From positions 23,900,001 through 23,964,000 of the forward strand of contig NC_134025.1 of assembly GCF_964204645.1 (NCBI RefSeq): a stretch of DNA of 64,000 bases, given 5' to 3'. A program made the position numbers and the translations under genes. Below, piece after piece: positions 1-12,900 of this stretch (positions within the stretch are counted from its first letter, which is position 1; each line of letters begins with the position of its first letter). The notes under the pieces are model-generated. The model saw only the letters and a list, made by a program, of their open reading frames with translations. It made no database searches and was not told the DNA's origin. Source of the stretch: Tubulanus polymorphus (lineage: Eukaryota; Nemertea; Palaeonemertea; Tubulaniformes; Tubulanidae).

Positions 1-70
1 TGCAATAAAGGTATTTCAATTTTAAAACCATTAAATGCAATTCGTATAAAATTCAAATAAAAACTATGAC

Positions 71-2114
71 TGGATGTAATCCAGAGAAGCTGACTGCTAA
101 ATTATTCTGAGCTACATGCCAAGTTTTACCTTTTGAGGTAGTGATACTCTGCGTACCGGTATCAACTCCGATAACGCATGGTCCGGTGATGATATTCTCC
201 AGTGGGACGCAATTCGATTCTGAACCATGCGCTAATGTCAATGACACATCTGGCGCTACACCTTCCAATTCAGCATGACATGTAATCGTACCGTAGTTAT
301 CCCATACATCGGGAATAGTCTTACTATCATACTGAAAATGAAATAATGACATTCATTTAACAATCTTATACAGCTGGCTGTTTGTCTGTTATACCATACT
401 AAAATCAAAATTCACTAAACAGAGTTTATCTACGTTTCACTATTAAAAACATCACCGACCTGCACTGCTCTTATTGACTCCAATATAACGCAGTGGATTG
501 TGTTACGTCCTTTATATGGAACTGGTTTCCAAGCAGGTTGCTAAAATATAATGCGTATATATATTTCTCTAAGAATCTAAAATGACACATGTAAGAATAT
601 TTCATGTATTGTTTTTACCTTCTGAGGTGGTGCGGTCGCTGGAGGTTTACCAAAGAGGACAGCTTTTACTGTTGACGGCGTCAAATCAACAGGTGTACCA
701 AATGGTGCCGCTTGTCCGAGATAAAAGTGCAGTTCAGCAAATTTTTGTAAAATCTGTACAAACAGATAAATATTCTACCATAAAATCAATAGCATTTTAG
801 CATGTATAGAGCAAAGTACCGATAAGTGTTGATACATACGGCATTTGCATCTGATGGCAATGAGCCGAGGAGATCAGACATTCCCAGTAATAACGAGAAA
901 CCAGCCGATATTCCTGGACTGGAAATTAATGTTTGAAATCAGAAATTTGGCATTAAGGAATCTGAATGAATTATGCATTTTTTTTTAGATAGGCTAATTA
1001 CATATTGATTATTGGTGGTCGTCCACTTTCTTCAACTAAAGAGAGACAGCAGAAGATGTAGCCATACTATGAAAATAGAAGACATCATTGCAAAGTCAAA
1101 GTGATAATTGAATTTAAATACATGATATAAAGTTGAACCACTGACCTGTTCAATAGCCAACATAGGCCAAAGTTTCCCATGAGGAATTGGAATCTCAAAC
1201 ACAGGCTTTCGATCAAATCTCTTACAAGTGTCTCTTGATTCTAGAAACTATAGTAGAGTTACAAATATGATTTAGGATTAAGGATTAAATGTGAATTCGA
1301 AGTTTTAAGAAAAATTCGAACTCCCTTCTACACTCTTACTTTGTCATTCTTTAATCTTTTCAATCCAAGTTCTTCTTGTATATATCCTGATAAGTCAATA
1401 TTGTCTGGTATCGATATATAGTCATCGTTCAGGAAAACTTTGCTCCTACGCTCAACGGTTGGAAATAATCTGCAAAAATAATCCCTTTAACAATCATCTC
1501 ATTAGAAATAATATCAAATTAAACAAGGAGATTAGAATTACACAAGTTAGTACGGTAGATGCTTCTATTCTACTTGTACAGTAAACTGCATGCAAGATAC
1601 CCTCTGATAAACTGGATTCTCACTTAAAATTGTACTGAAACTCCTCATGGTCCTGTTTTTTATAACCATTATTGCAATGGTCTCTGAATATCGGATATCA
1701 GGTATATCACAACAAAATCTCTAGTCCCAGTGTAATGCAGTTCCTTTAAAATCCCTTAATAGGAGCAGACTCCTCGTAGCTGAAGTGTAGGTTTATCATC
1801 TTGTAAAGTCTGTAGCGATTGGACAGGGCAGGCCCCGGTGAATCCTCAATGAATATTGCTGCTTGGTATCTTTGAGGATGGATATCATTTTATTTGGACA
1901 AGTGCTAGCAAATTTGTATACATATCGTATGAGAGTATGACAGTGCCTACTACACTACCACTGCCAGTATTACATATAGGCCTATGATACAACGAATAAA
2001 TTTGATTTGAATTGTAATTGAACAAGAGATTTTGCAAACAAAATACCTAGAAAATACAATTCTGGCATTGTCATGAGTTGAATAACTCAAAATCCACACA
2101 CCACGAACACTCAT
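71..2114 (-). CDS. AP5M1: AP-5 complex subunit mu (partial, 3' end off window)
   Basis: Mu subunit of the AP-5 adaptor, which sorts cargo at late endosomes. Eight exons are visible on the minus strand: 2047-2114, 1340-1469, 1146-1247, 1002-1066, 840-918, 619-753, 460-540 and 71-331. All have GT-AG borders and the phases close (921 nt, 307 codons). The start MSVRGVWILSYS matches the family's N-terminal longin-like start, followed by LFPTVERRSKVF and FLESRDTCKRF, which align with the human motifs YPTVEKRARVF and FVESRDSC. The last visible exon carries the beginning of the mu-homology domain (DVWDNYGTITCHAELEG). The human protein is about 490 residues, so roughly the last 180 are beyond the left edge. 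An in-frame stop at 53-55 lies past the donor and is not the real end. It shares a short intergenic region with the ankyrin gene. Identification rests on remembered family sequence and is strong. Confidence 0.88.
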
Positions 2115-2295
2115 TTTGATGTTATCAAATTGTCATTAAATGGGAAATGCGATGAAGAAAGAAATTAATCATTTTTGACATGTCATATAGAACAAAAAAT
2201 TATTGGTCCGCATCAAAGGTAGCCGGGTTTTAGGCATACCGATAATTTGTTTGCAGACGATGTAACAGATTTTCACCTAGTGACATGTAAACAAT
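2115..2295. promoter_or_regulatory. bidirectional promoter interval between AP5M1 and the ankyrin gene
   Basis: Only 181 bp separate the two divergent start codons (2114 minus, 2296 plus), so both 5' UTRs and core promoters must lie here or overlap the genes. I see no convincing TATA box. The function is inferred from geometry alone. Confidence 0.5.
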
Positions 2296-3834
2296 ATGGC
2301 GTCCTCAAATATCTCAAGTAGTCAAATCAAAACTTTGTGTTCGGCTATAGCAAATGGTGACGTACAGGTACGTCAGAGACATAAGTTCTGAACAGTTATT
2401 TCATATGTCCTCCTGTCCATTGATTCACCACTACAGTAGATCTCTGTCCTGCGTAGAAATATATCCTCTCTCTTATAGTCTCAGCAAGCAGTCTGTCCAG
2501 TTTTAGTCCAGCCAGCCAGCCAGTCCAAACTCCCGTCTCCAGTACTTGTCATTGTCTCCTCTACCGCATGCCCTGTATGTGGTGCTGACAATGATTGAAT
2601 AATTGAAACGATTAAATGTCGAATGTCGACGTTCGATTCACTCCCTGTCCTGGCTCACCCGACCCCCTTCCTTCAGAACAGTCAATCGACCCTCTCTTTA
2701 TAATATAACGCGGTGCGGCTCTTATTGAATTCAATTGTCTTGTATTTCAGTTTGTTAAGCAACAGCTGAACTCGAACCAGATCGATCTGAACAGCAGATC
2801 GCCTGATGGAATGACACCGCTGTGTTTAGCAGCTTTCTGGGGCTATGCAGAAATTGTTCAAAGTCTTCTTGAGCACGGGTAAGGCTGTACACTGAAACAT
2901 CTGAACTGCTTTTCAGAGCCTATCAGTAGCTATATATGTTTCTCAATCGTCAAATAATCTTACAAGAATATATCATTGTTATAATTTTGTTAGTGCCGAT
3001 GTTAACTCATGCAATAAAGGCACATTATGGACGCCACTTCATTGCGCTGCATTCCAAGGACATGGAAAAGTTCTTATGAAATTGATGGAGTATAAACCAA
3101 ATATCACATTAAAGGACAATCAAAACAGGTGATTATTCTCAACTCAAACAGAAATGGTTCTTATTAGTTACCCGTAGTTGTCTATTGAATAGCAAAATGT
3201 TTCCAACTTCCAGGACTGCCTCAGATTTTGCTTCTGCCTTGGATGCGGTCTGGTCCATTTTTGCAGGTAAAATTTCTCATATGAATCAAACTTTTTGTAG
3301 AATCCATACATTTTATCATCAAATGTTCACGAATTTTTGATAATATCAAGATTTCAAAAAAAAATTTATTGCGCCTTTTCATTTCAGCTGCTGGTTGCAA
3401 ACGAACCCCTAAATTCGAACTCATTAAATTGGACATAGTGAAAAAGGTAGGCCTACATCAATGGAGTCGTTTGTGTGCACTTTAGTGATTGCCAAAAAAT
3501 GTTTGCATTATCAATGATATTTTACAAAATTCCTCCATAGACAACGTATTTTGAAGATCCTACACTTCCTCAACAACAAGAGTACGCTCACTTTTCACGC
3601 CCGGGTTCTGCCTACATTGTTCAATCGCAGTCTATGTATGAAAATGGATACAATTCGAAACAAGTGAGTACCAGTGCTTCGAGTATGAGAGTATCAATTT
3701 TTTGAATTCATGATCAGTAAACGCCTTTATTTCAGGCTACAGCTCACGCCAATGGAGATGTTTTAGCAGGAATCGACGAGGAATCGAAGGATCAAAGAAA
3801 TTATTCGATACCGTCGATGCACATCTGGAAATAA
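2296..3834 (+). CDS. small ankyrin-repeat protein, 222 aa
   Basis: Seven exons: 2296-2367, 2751-2878, 2994-3128, 3214-3266, 3388-3446, 3541-3663 and 3736-3834. All are GT-AG and in phase (669 nt including stop). The protein starts MASSNISSSQIKTLCSAI. Residues about 42-110 hold two clear ankyrin repeats (MTPLCLAAFWGYAEIVQSLL and WTPLHCAAFQGHGKVLMKLM), preceded by a weaker helix pair. The C-terminal half (from about residue 115) has no recognised domain, is rich in S, Q and N, and ends SIPSMHIWK. Such proteins usually act as scaffolds through protein-protein contacts; the partner is unknown. I do not recognise a specific orthologue, so no symbol is given. It runs head to head with AP5M1 and tail to tail with WARS2. 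Confidence 0.85.
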
Positions 3835-4242
3835 CTCATCCAGTACATTGACGCACGCCTCGTGCATTTTAAAATTGAGTACAAAATCAAAAGTGCATTT
3901 GATACCAAAAGAGATAAATTTCCTTGAGGCCCAGTTTTATAGAAAAGTTGGTTTGATCTGTTGAATCAGGATTTGACTGTATTGCATTTTACTCCCATGG
4001 TCGAATTAAAGATGTATTAGCCAAACTACTAGTGATCTCAGGGTATGAAGCCCGTAACTATAAAACTGGTATTAAAGAGTTAGACGTTTTTTCTGATTAA
4101 TCATTTTCAACAAGAATGTTTGTAAATAAAGATATAATTTATATTTTAATATTTCAAAACAAGATTCACGTTCTTAGCATTTCATGGATCATTTTGACAT
4201 CCGAGGCAACGCGCAGATTTATGGCTGTCTACTCTATAATGG
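3835..4242. other. convergent 3' region between ankyrin gene and WARS2
   Basis: A 408 bp interval holding the 3' UTRs of the two converging genes. Apart from the poly(A) signal listed separately I see nothing else in it. Confidence 0.6.
4125..4130 (+). terminator. poly(A) signal AATAAA of ankyrin gene
   Basis: A canonical AATAAA hexamer lies 291 nt after the stop codon, in a U-rich context. Assignment to this gene is by position. Confidence 0.6.
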
Positions 4243-6041
4243 TCAAGACAATCCAACTTTGTTCTTAATCTCTTGCATATTTTTATAAGCTATGTGTCGG
4301 GCTTTTTCAGATCCAATTTTCAAAACTTTTTCGATATGACCCGGATCAGTCCGTAAACGATTCATTTCGTTCTGAATCGGTTTTAAAAATTCGATCACAA
4401 TTTCAGCCACCAATGGCTTATATTTACCAGTATCTAGATGCGCATAATCCTTTGATATTTGTTCGTGGCTTAGACCAGAAAATGCTGAATGAATATCAAT
4501 CAAATTTGAAACTCCAGGTCGACTATCCGGGTCGTAATAAACTTGAGATATATTATCGGTCACTGCCTTTTTCAGTTTTTCAACAATAACATCCGCAGAA
4601 TCGTCGAGATTGATCCTGGATTTTTCATCTGGTTCAGATTTACTCATTTTGTTGGCTACTTTTCGAAGACTTTTGATTCTAGTGGCCTCATCTGAAATAT
4701 TATATTCAAATAGATGAAATTACTTCAAAACATTAGAGAGAATAATGTTCTTGCAATAACCAGTCATACTTACTAACTATAGGCTTTGGTTTAGGAAAGG
4801 TTATTCCATATTGATTGTTAAATAATTTTGCCAAGTGACCAGCTAACTCGATATGTTTCAGCTGGTCATCACCTACTGGTACATCTGTTGCCCTGAGAAA
4901 GAAGACTGAATTTCGCAAAACATTTCTTTAAACAAAGACTAAATTTATCTACTGGCTTACACTACTTACTTGTAAAGAAGAATATCTGCAGCCTGAAGAA
5001 CTGGATATGTGAACAAGCCAAGGCCAACTTCTTTCTGTTGAGCAGCTTTCTCCTAGAGAAGTCATAAGTCTTAGTTAATACTCACTCCGGCTATCTACTC
5101 TGTGTTATGCAAATTAAGAAATATTACCTTCCACTGAGGTAGATGCTCAATTCTTGGCATTGTACATAAACAAGATAATATCCATCCTAGTTCTGTGTGT
5201 TCTGAAACCTAGGAATCAACAAAGATGCTTAACATTGATAGATTTTATAGATTTACATTTCAGACAGTAGGATTGGCACAACCATTTCTTGAGAAATCAT
5301 GAAATGACGAAGGACCCATTAGCCTACCGTTGATTGTTGAAATAGTATACTCTGATCTGGGTCAATTCCACAAGCAATTAAAGCGATGACCATATCATGA
5401 ATCTGTTTTCTGAAAAGCATGATCTCACAATTAGAAATTCCACACAATTCATTAACCCTATAGTGCATCTACACTGCAGTGCGGTGTATAAATCAGCAAT
5501 GAACTATAGCAGCATGGTGTAGAGGCACTATAATAGCAGTACGCTCATTATACAAATGCGCTAAGTTGGAATTTCTAACAAACTAACTTTTTGACTATAC
5601 CTGAGAAGAGATGGTTTGATTGGAATTGTTATAGCATGCAGATCAACAATGCTGTATATAACGTTGCTTTGTTCTAGTTGCTGGAGACGAACCCAATTCG
5701 CGACGGCTCCGAGATAATTACCGATGTGCGGAACACCGGTTGGTTGAATGCCGGAAAATATTTGGACAGATGCAGGAGCTGCAAACTTTACCTGGGGGAA
5801 AAGCAGTTATAAATCAAACGATTACTCATGATTACCATTCATATTGTTTTTTGCAAGTTAATAGCAATAAAACTAATTTGCATTTAATTGATTGAGTAAA
5901 TTGAATCATCTCTGCGTTTATGTTTATTCTGGAAAACTGTACCTTTTTAGACGGGATCTGAGTATAGAGCCTTTTGGATATTATATTCAGATTCAAGAAA
6001 ATACCACATTTCATTGCTCTGAAGCTTAGAAACCGCTCCAT
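4243..6041 (-). CDS. WARS2: tryptophanyl-tRNA synthetase, mitochondrial
   Basis: Charges mitochondrial tRNA-Trp with tryptophan. Seven exons on the minus strand: 5943-6041, 5601-5791, 5328-5409, 5128-5208, 4970-5052, 4774-4892 and 4243-4691. The 1104 nt give 367 aa against 360 in human. The class-I signatures are present: PHIGNYLGA (the HIGH motif) near residue 55 and KMSKSEPD (KMSKS) near 233. [33 protein letters not shown] and [13 protein letters not shown] follow the bacterial-type TrpRS order. The first 35 or so residues ([15 protein letters not shown]...) are basic and amphipathic, as expected of a mitochondrial targeting peptide. The frame is open upstream to a TTG at 6065, but the first ATG is at 6041 and is preferred. 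It is head to head with LTN1, 874 bp apart. Confidence 0.95.
5459..5532. repeat. imperfect inverted repeat (short hairpin) in a WARS2 intron
   Basis: Arms at 5459-5477 and 5512-5532 (TAGTGCATCTACAC opposite GTGTAGAGGCACTA, with small mismatches) flank a loop of about 34 nt. It may be the remnant of a very short inverted-repeat element. No other copy was noticed. Confidence 0.5.
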
Positions 6042-6915
6042 AATCTTCAACTGTGCACATGCCAATTCAATAAAATTTTATTTGACACATGGGTTAAAGA
6101 TGGCGGCGCCCTCGGCCACGAAATAAATCTATTGGAATTACGTTCTGTTGCGAAATACTCGTCCACCACGCACGTTGTGAATTACGAAGACACTGTAACA
6201 CATTCAAGAATATATGTTTCTTATTGCTTTTAATTTGTGTTAAATCTGGAGGTGAGCGTACGATTTTCTAAAAAGAATTACTCTGTCTATGCCTTATAGT
6301 TAGGCTAGTTACCTAATCGTTGGTGGTAAGCTTTTTATAATCGGATGGGCTTATACCAACTGAAAATATCCGATCATGAAACTTAACCACAGACAGGTTA
6401 CTGACTATCTATGCCTCTGCCGGAATAGTTCAAAAATTCAAAGCCAGGAGAAACTCTTTGAGTGCAGTGTAAAGGCTTGAAGGCTTTACACAATTGATAT
6501 TGATAATTGTATTGGATCCAGTATTGATAACCAGTAGCTTTATCCCTAATATCTTATATAGCCGAAATACTGGAATAGGTCTGGATTAGACTGGGAGAGG
6601 GATGTGTTTGTCCGCCAGAGATTCCAGTCCCAACACACAACTTTCGACTTTCTATGATGTAAAATTTTCTTTAGATAAGTCGCACATTGATTGCTGGTGA
6701 CGACATCACAGTCAACTTACGCATCCATTTGCAACTAGTTGTAGCTGATATTGCGAGCAGTTGCTAATCGACCTTGCTTGGCTTAAGGATATCGGTACTG
6801 GTCACTGATATTTAATCTATGTTTCAATTACTGGCCAATATGAATAGAGGATATTTAAAAAGTGAGTATCAGTAGTTGATGTAGTTAAAGGAATTGCGAA
6901 CTATCTTTGTAGACT
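6042..6915. promoter_or_regulatory. WARS2/LTN1 divergent upstream region
   Basis: 874 bp between two divergent start codons. It presumably contains both promoters and first UTRs. Apart from the dispersed repeat at 6306-6408 I see nothing recognisable in it. Confidence 0.5.
6306..6408 (+). repeat. dispersed repeat, copy 1 of 2 (about 103 bp)
   Basis: This stretch recurs in inverted orientation at 40848-40953, inside an XDH-like gene intron. Only about three or four differences are visible over the shared length (for example ACAGACAGG here against ACAGGCCGG there). It codes for nothing and has no obvious tRNA-like boxes. The family type is unknown. Confidence 0.8.
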
Positions 6916-9900
6916 ATGCCTGGTGCCAAGCAGAAACAAGCGAACAGAACTAAAGGAAATGTTCGGGTAAGAGCCCTTAATTTCATTGAGTAATTTACTA
7001 GCATTAGACTTTAAAAAAAATTGCTTTTAAATCTTGAAATGATTCTATTTGTAGCCGTCGAGTAGTGGGCGAGCGGTTGATATGTTATCAGCTGCAACCG
7101 GAGGTAAAATGGGTTTCATCGGTTTCGATTCTATGAATGATCTCGGATACGTTCCAGCAGCTGTCGGAAATGATGAGGCCGACTCGTCAGTCGACCCAGA
7201 GTTCCGGATGGTGCTTCGCAAATTTTCTAAAAAAGATGCTACAACAAAGTTAAAGGTACAATTATTGTGAATGAAAAGAATTGAGTCCTCTCCTTTTTGG
7301 TCGAATTTAAGTTGTATTCTTATATCAATTTCAGACAGTGCAAGAGTTTGCCTGTTTGTGTAAAGAGAAAGGTCAGGAAGCAGTAGTCGCCGTTTTGCCT
7401 TATTGGCCTAGATTATATAACAAATTGTCAACGGTAAGTATATATAATGGGGTATAACAAAACACTCTTTTTAATCCTACAGAGTTAAAATTCTTGTTTT
7501 ATGGAATTAGATTAATCATTTGCCATCGAGATCAGCTGACAATGCAATCAATTTATTTGGGCCAGGTCAGGCATCAGATAACATGACCTCTTAATCTAAT
7601 TTCCACTAGATGGCAAACTAGTCAAATCTTGCTGCTTAAACTTTATCAGCATGCTCGAATGTTGTTTAACAGTTGTTTAAATGCACTACAACTCATAGGG
7701 AGCGCCAGTAGACGATTTATTCGATAAAAGTGAACAAGATGCAAAAATTGATATTAAAGTAGAATTTGCAATTTGAAAAAAAATTACTTCCAATTAACGA
7801 GTTGAGAGAAGACAGAATCTGAACTAGAAACCCTTCGCTCTATACCTAGCTATTACAAAGTTGCTTGAATCCAAAAGATTTATTAGCGCTTCCAATGTAT
7901 ACAGTATGTGACACTTAAATCTGTTATCTGTTCAATCTGTTTAATATTAATATTTTAAACAGGACAATGATCGCCGCGTTCGAGAAGCGACGCAGCTAGC
8001 GTTCGAACAGCTCATTCTACGAGTTAAACGCAACCTTGCGCCGCAGTTAAAACCTCTTATGGGATGCTGGTTATTGGCTCAGTGCGACGCGCATGCACCA
8101 GCGGCGAGTGCAGCTGTAGCTGCATTCGATGCTGCGTTTCCCCCAAACAAGCAAAGCGAAGCTGTCATATTCTGTAAAAACGAAGTGCTATCTTACATCA
8201 AGGATAATCTTCTCAGTCAGACACCGCAGACATTAAGCGACCCCTCGTAAGTTTTTTTGGTTGATATTTATGAACTCTGGTTCAAGCACCCCCTGTAGAT
8301 AAAAAATATATTCAATTGAGAGCCTAAAAGCTTTAGTATATACCCAAGAAGGTAAATTATCGATTGATAATCAGAAATCTAACACTTGTGACTGATTCAG
8401 AGGCCAATTTTGAAGAACTTGTCACACCCCAAAAGGGCAGTTTGATTTCCAAACTGGTAATATTAAGCCTGCTCCCGCACTGAAATGCACCAATTATCTT
8501 AGTTGACAAAATGAATAAGGGCATTCAAAAAGATTTGCAAACTTGTATAAGTCTCGTAAGTCCCACTGGATCCGGCCCTGGGCTCCTAATTCAAAATCAT
8601 GGATTGATAATAGAAATGAAATCTACATGCTCTGTTTCAGCTGAGATGTTAAAAGTTTTGTTTTCATATACCAGTAGATATGTAATATTATGTATGCCTC
8701 TTATTATTTTCTGTCATTTTATGTAGTTCAATGTCAAAGGAGGAGAGTGAATCCCGATTTGAAAAATTCATCACTTCTTCATTGTTCGCATTACGGAAAG
8801 TCCTACTTATGATGAAAGAAAGTGGGCAGACTGATGTTGTGTCTATGGTCGAAGGCATTGTAGATAATGGAAAGTTCTGGAAATATGGAAAGAGCCAATC
8901 ATCACAGGTTTTTTGCCAAATCGTAACAATCATAGTTTTGCATATTCTGTTACCAGGCTAAAAATCTTGTCATCTTCAAGTGTTGCATTTTTCTCTTAAG
9001 ATCCGTAGTGCATTCTATGCGGTATTATCAGCTCTGTGCCAAACTAACCCTGAACTTAGTGTCAAATATGGAAAAGAACTGTCAACATTGACATTGCACA
9101 ACCTCGATGAAGTAGATCCTTGCGTTTGTGGTCAACTTTGGGATGCCATTCTTCACATCGTTTCAACTATTCCAGTAAGTTTGCATTTGACATCTCTTTG
9201 GTACTTGCCTGGTTCCATGATCATTTAGATAAAAGAACATTATATTCAGGGGATTTGAGAAATCATTTTATTCAATTACCATACTATTAGTTTATGCTGT
9301 GTTGAGATAATGAATGTCACAAAATTTTACTGTATTTTGAATGTAAATGCATGCAAACCATCGCTGTATTTCATCTTTGTGTATGTTGTATGTTGAGTAT
9401 TGTATTTTCATTAAGTGAACTTCAGAGATGCTAGTTTTCCGGAATTCCGGAAATTTAGGATCGCCGATGTCAATTCCGGAAATTGGGTGAGAATTCCTCG
9501 CGGCGACCAGTAATGGCACGGACCGTAAAAGCGTTCGTTTGCTTGTACTCGTCGTCGCTTCTGTGTTATTTTATCTTGGTCTCTGTTTCCGAGGACGTTC
9601 TGCTACAATGTATATATGTGTGCTTGTTGTGGTATCTGTGCGTGCGTAGGCGGAGCGCCACTGTTGTGACGCCATTTCCAATTAAAAGTCAATTATCTTT
9701 ACGCGCTGTTGTACATCGTCCCGCTGACGGCCAACAATGTGAAGATGCACGTGGTACTAATTAAGATGATATCTAATAAATATCATCTTAATTATTACCA
9801 CGTGCGTGCTATGTCCTGAGGCACGCAGCTTTGAAACTTTCTTTTTGCCTGCAGCTGTCAAGCTGGACGGTCTGCAAAATGAGCCCGCACGGAAAGATTG

Positions 9901-12900
9901 TCAGTCGGGAGTCGGCCGATATAAAGGCAATTGACAGCGGTATAAAAAATAAATTTAACTGGCACTGGCTAGAGTGTAAGGACAGTAACGGGGACTACTT
10001 ATCGAACTACATTCGTAAGTTAGACTTAGCTGGCGTGGCGTACTGCGTCGTTTGTAAAGACCAGGTCAAATACGGTAGTGGCGGGAAAAAAAGATATTCT
10101 TCGTCACCCAGATAGCGCGCGGCATAAGCAGCGAGGGATGTGAAGCACAACGAATGCCTGCCGTCGTATTTTCAGATACCCAGATCGCTCTAGAACGCAT
10201 TTCCGGCGATGCAAAAACGCAAAAAGACACCCGTTCTAAATTCCGGAATTTTGGTACTTTGGCCCTAGCATCTCTGGAACTTATTCTAGAATAACTCCCT
10301 CACAACCTGCTGTGAATTGATTAAATTACTTGGTGCCAAGCTTTATTTAATTACTTGTATCTATAACTAGCCTATCAGGCTCTATCTCTTTCCTTTGTGG
10401 CACAAATTTATCAAATTTACCGTAGGCCCTACTGTCTGAGGTCAGATTGAGAATATCTGTCAGTTCACATCATTCTGAAATGGATAATAGCACCAAAACT
10501 GTATGCTTGTGGAGACAAAAAAATTATGTCTGGTTGACAGTTCTTATGTACATTTCTAATCCGATATGCACTTGCGGTTTTCTGTTGAATATATTCAGTT
10601 TTTTCATTCTAAGAATTTATCGTTCGAAGTCGACCGGATTCCTACTACTGCAAATGCTCACGATTGTTGACAATTGCTTTCTAGTGAATTCGTTTCTAGT
10701 CGTGAACGCTCGAAGGATATTTTCGTTCACCAAGTACGGAGCTGGCTTTTACTATCTCGCTGACGCATACATCGGACCGAGGTTCATAAGATATTTTGCG
10801 CCGTCAAATATCGCTTTTAGAATGACGCGCAACTGGTTGATTGTACTAGTAAGCCTTGACCGAGCCATTCACATTATTTACCCGTTGCGCGCTATTGTAA
10901 TTTGTACAAAACAAAATTTCATCGCTGTGTTTCTCGTTATTTTTGCCATAAGTGCTCTACTGCAAGGTGCTCGTGCATGTTGCGTTGAACTCGTTGTCAA
11001 AAATCCTGATTGCCCGTTCAATTTTCCGATCTTACGCTTTTATAAACATTTTCCGTATGGTATGAATGAACTGGGAGTTGTGGTGCCAACAATTGTTTGC
11101 CTGTTTCTGTTGTTACTTATGGCTAACATTGTGCTGGCTGTCAGTTTGTTTAAAGCTCAGAGGCAACGTTCGGACTTGACTCATGCGACTGTCCCGAAGT
11201 CCACATCAGAATCGCAAGCTACTATTCTCGCGTTTGGTATCTTGATGACATTCCTTATATGTGAGAGCCCGAACAGCGTAGAGAGAATCTTAGAATTGAT
11301 CTGGCGAAGTAAAAACCGTCTGCGGTCTCATCCCATGATACAAGTCTCAATCCAAATTGATTCTTGCGTCAATTTCTTTGTTTATTGTCTTTCTAGTAGA
11401 AAATTTCGTCAGATCGTGAAGCGGACTCTCCAATGCTCTAGTACAAGCAGAAAACAGAGAAAAATTTTTTAACGTTTATGAAAATAGAATACGGACATGC
11501 ATTGTTTGAATTCCTACGTGGTTTTTTGTCTTATCCAAATAGAATTGATATTGTCCTAAATAAGAACTACCCGTAACTAACATACCGGTATAAGAAATAA
11601 ACAATTTGTGTAGGGTAATAAAAAAAACCAACACAATAATGGTAGTGAATTATGCAACTTGATTGTCCCCACTACCTTCAATAGCCCCAATCACATGAGC
11701 ATTGAATCCCACACCAATCATTCTTACTGGTGCCAAATGGGTCGGTGCTTGTTTGGCATGGACCATATTTGGCCCGACCAAAATCGTTGGACCAAGCTTG
11801 TGCTGAATCTTAGACCAATTTATTCTGTGTGAAAGTTTATTGGTTCTGGAGGTAACTCATCTTCTTTACCACTGCATAATTTCCATCATTTTAGTAATGA
11901 GTGTGATCAGGACAAATTTTACTCGGGGGCCTTGTCCCGGCTGGTTGTTGACCTGTGCAAAATCGTTTCCATGTGATCAATACCTATGTGACGAAAAGAA
12001 AATCTATTCAGTTTACCACAAAACTTGCAATTTTATTCTAACGTTCAGAGGATTGCTGGAAGTAATCTAAATCTAAATCTGCTAGAATTATTGAGTAAAA
12101 TTCTCAATGACACAACCACAATGTTAGGTATTGAATTTTCATTAAGTGAATACATTTTAGAATAATTCCCTCACCACCTGTGGATTTTGTAAAATTGAGG
12201 ATATTTCTTTCTAACAATCTTAAGGCAACTGACATATCTATCATACGTCTGCCAATAATTCCATTCATTGAACAACTTTATTGAATTAAAGCGACTATCA
12301 TTTCTGAGGTCAAATTCAGGAATATCTGTCAGTTCTTTTGAGAGAAATGGAAAAGAACGTTGCATCTACTTGTTTGTGGAGACAGAATAATTATGTCTAG
12401 TTGAATATTCTTGTGTGCGTGTCTGACCTGATATTCTGTTGAATATATTCTGTTTATTTTAAGAAGTCATCATTTGTCGATGGGATTCCGTCTACTTGCA
12501 ATTTTTGCTAATTTATTTCTAGTCGTGATCACTTGACAAATACTATCATTCACCAAGTATTTGAGCTGGCTTTTCTATATTGCATACAATGGATCGAGGT
12601 TCATTAGATATTTTGCGCCGTCGAATTGACCAAAAGATTATGAAAATATTACAGACATGTATTGATTATTCGAATATCAATGTGTTTTTGAAATTGATGT
12701 TGTAATCCTGATTAAAATCTTAAAAATGAACTGAAATTTTCAATAAATGTAACGTTTAAGATGATTGTGAATACGGACGGCATCGTCCCTTTCCTTGCTT
12801 TTTGAGAAAACCTATTGCCTTTTTTCTATGTTATGATTTTCATTTCATTATGTAGGATTGCTGGCAATACTTGAACATGCGCAAGGCTGTCCTCCCAAAA

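Larger units (their letters stand above)
9423..10276 (+). mobile_element. hAT-like DNA transposon remnant with 12-bp perfect terminal inverted repeats
   Basis: The element begins CAGAGATGCTAG and ends CTAGCATCTCTG, a perfect 12-bp inverted pair. Immediately outside, GAACTT occurs on both sides (9417-9422 and 10277-10282), consistent with a target-site duplication. The related duplicate at about 12130-12170 shows the uninterrupted site, which confirms both ends. It carries a broken zinc-finger coding fragment (9879-10143) but no catalytic domain, so it is non-autonomous. The superfamily is inferred from the CAG-type ends and the zinc-finger style; a 6-bp rather than 8-bp duplication leaves doubt. 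It sits in LTN1 intron 6. Confidence 0.75.

Noticed and set aside
53-70. In-frame stop at 53-55 as the end of AP5M1
   Set aside because: The exon has a GT donor after position 71, and the mu-homology domain is incomplete; the family protein continues for about 180 residues.
12171-12365. Minus-strand 64-codon frame
   Set aside because: It overlaps the decayed GPCR copy and has no support.
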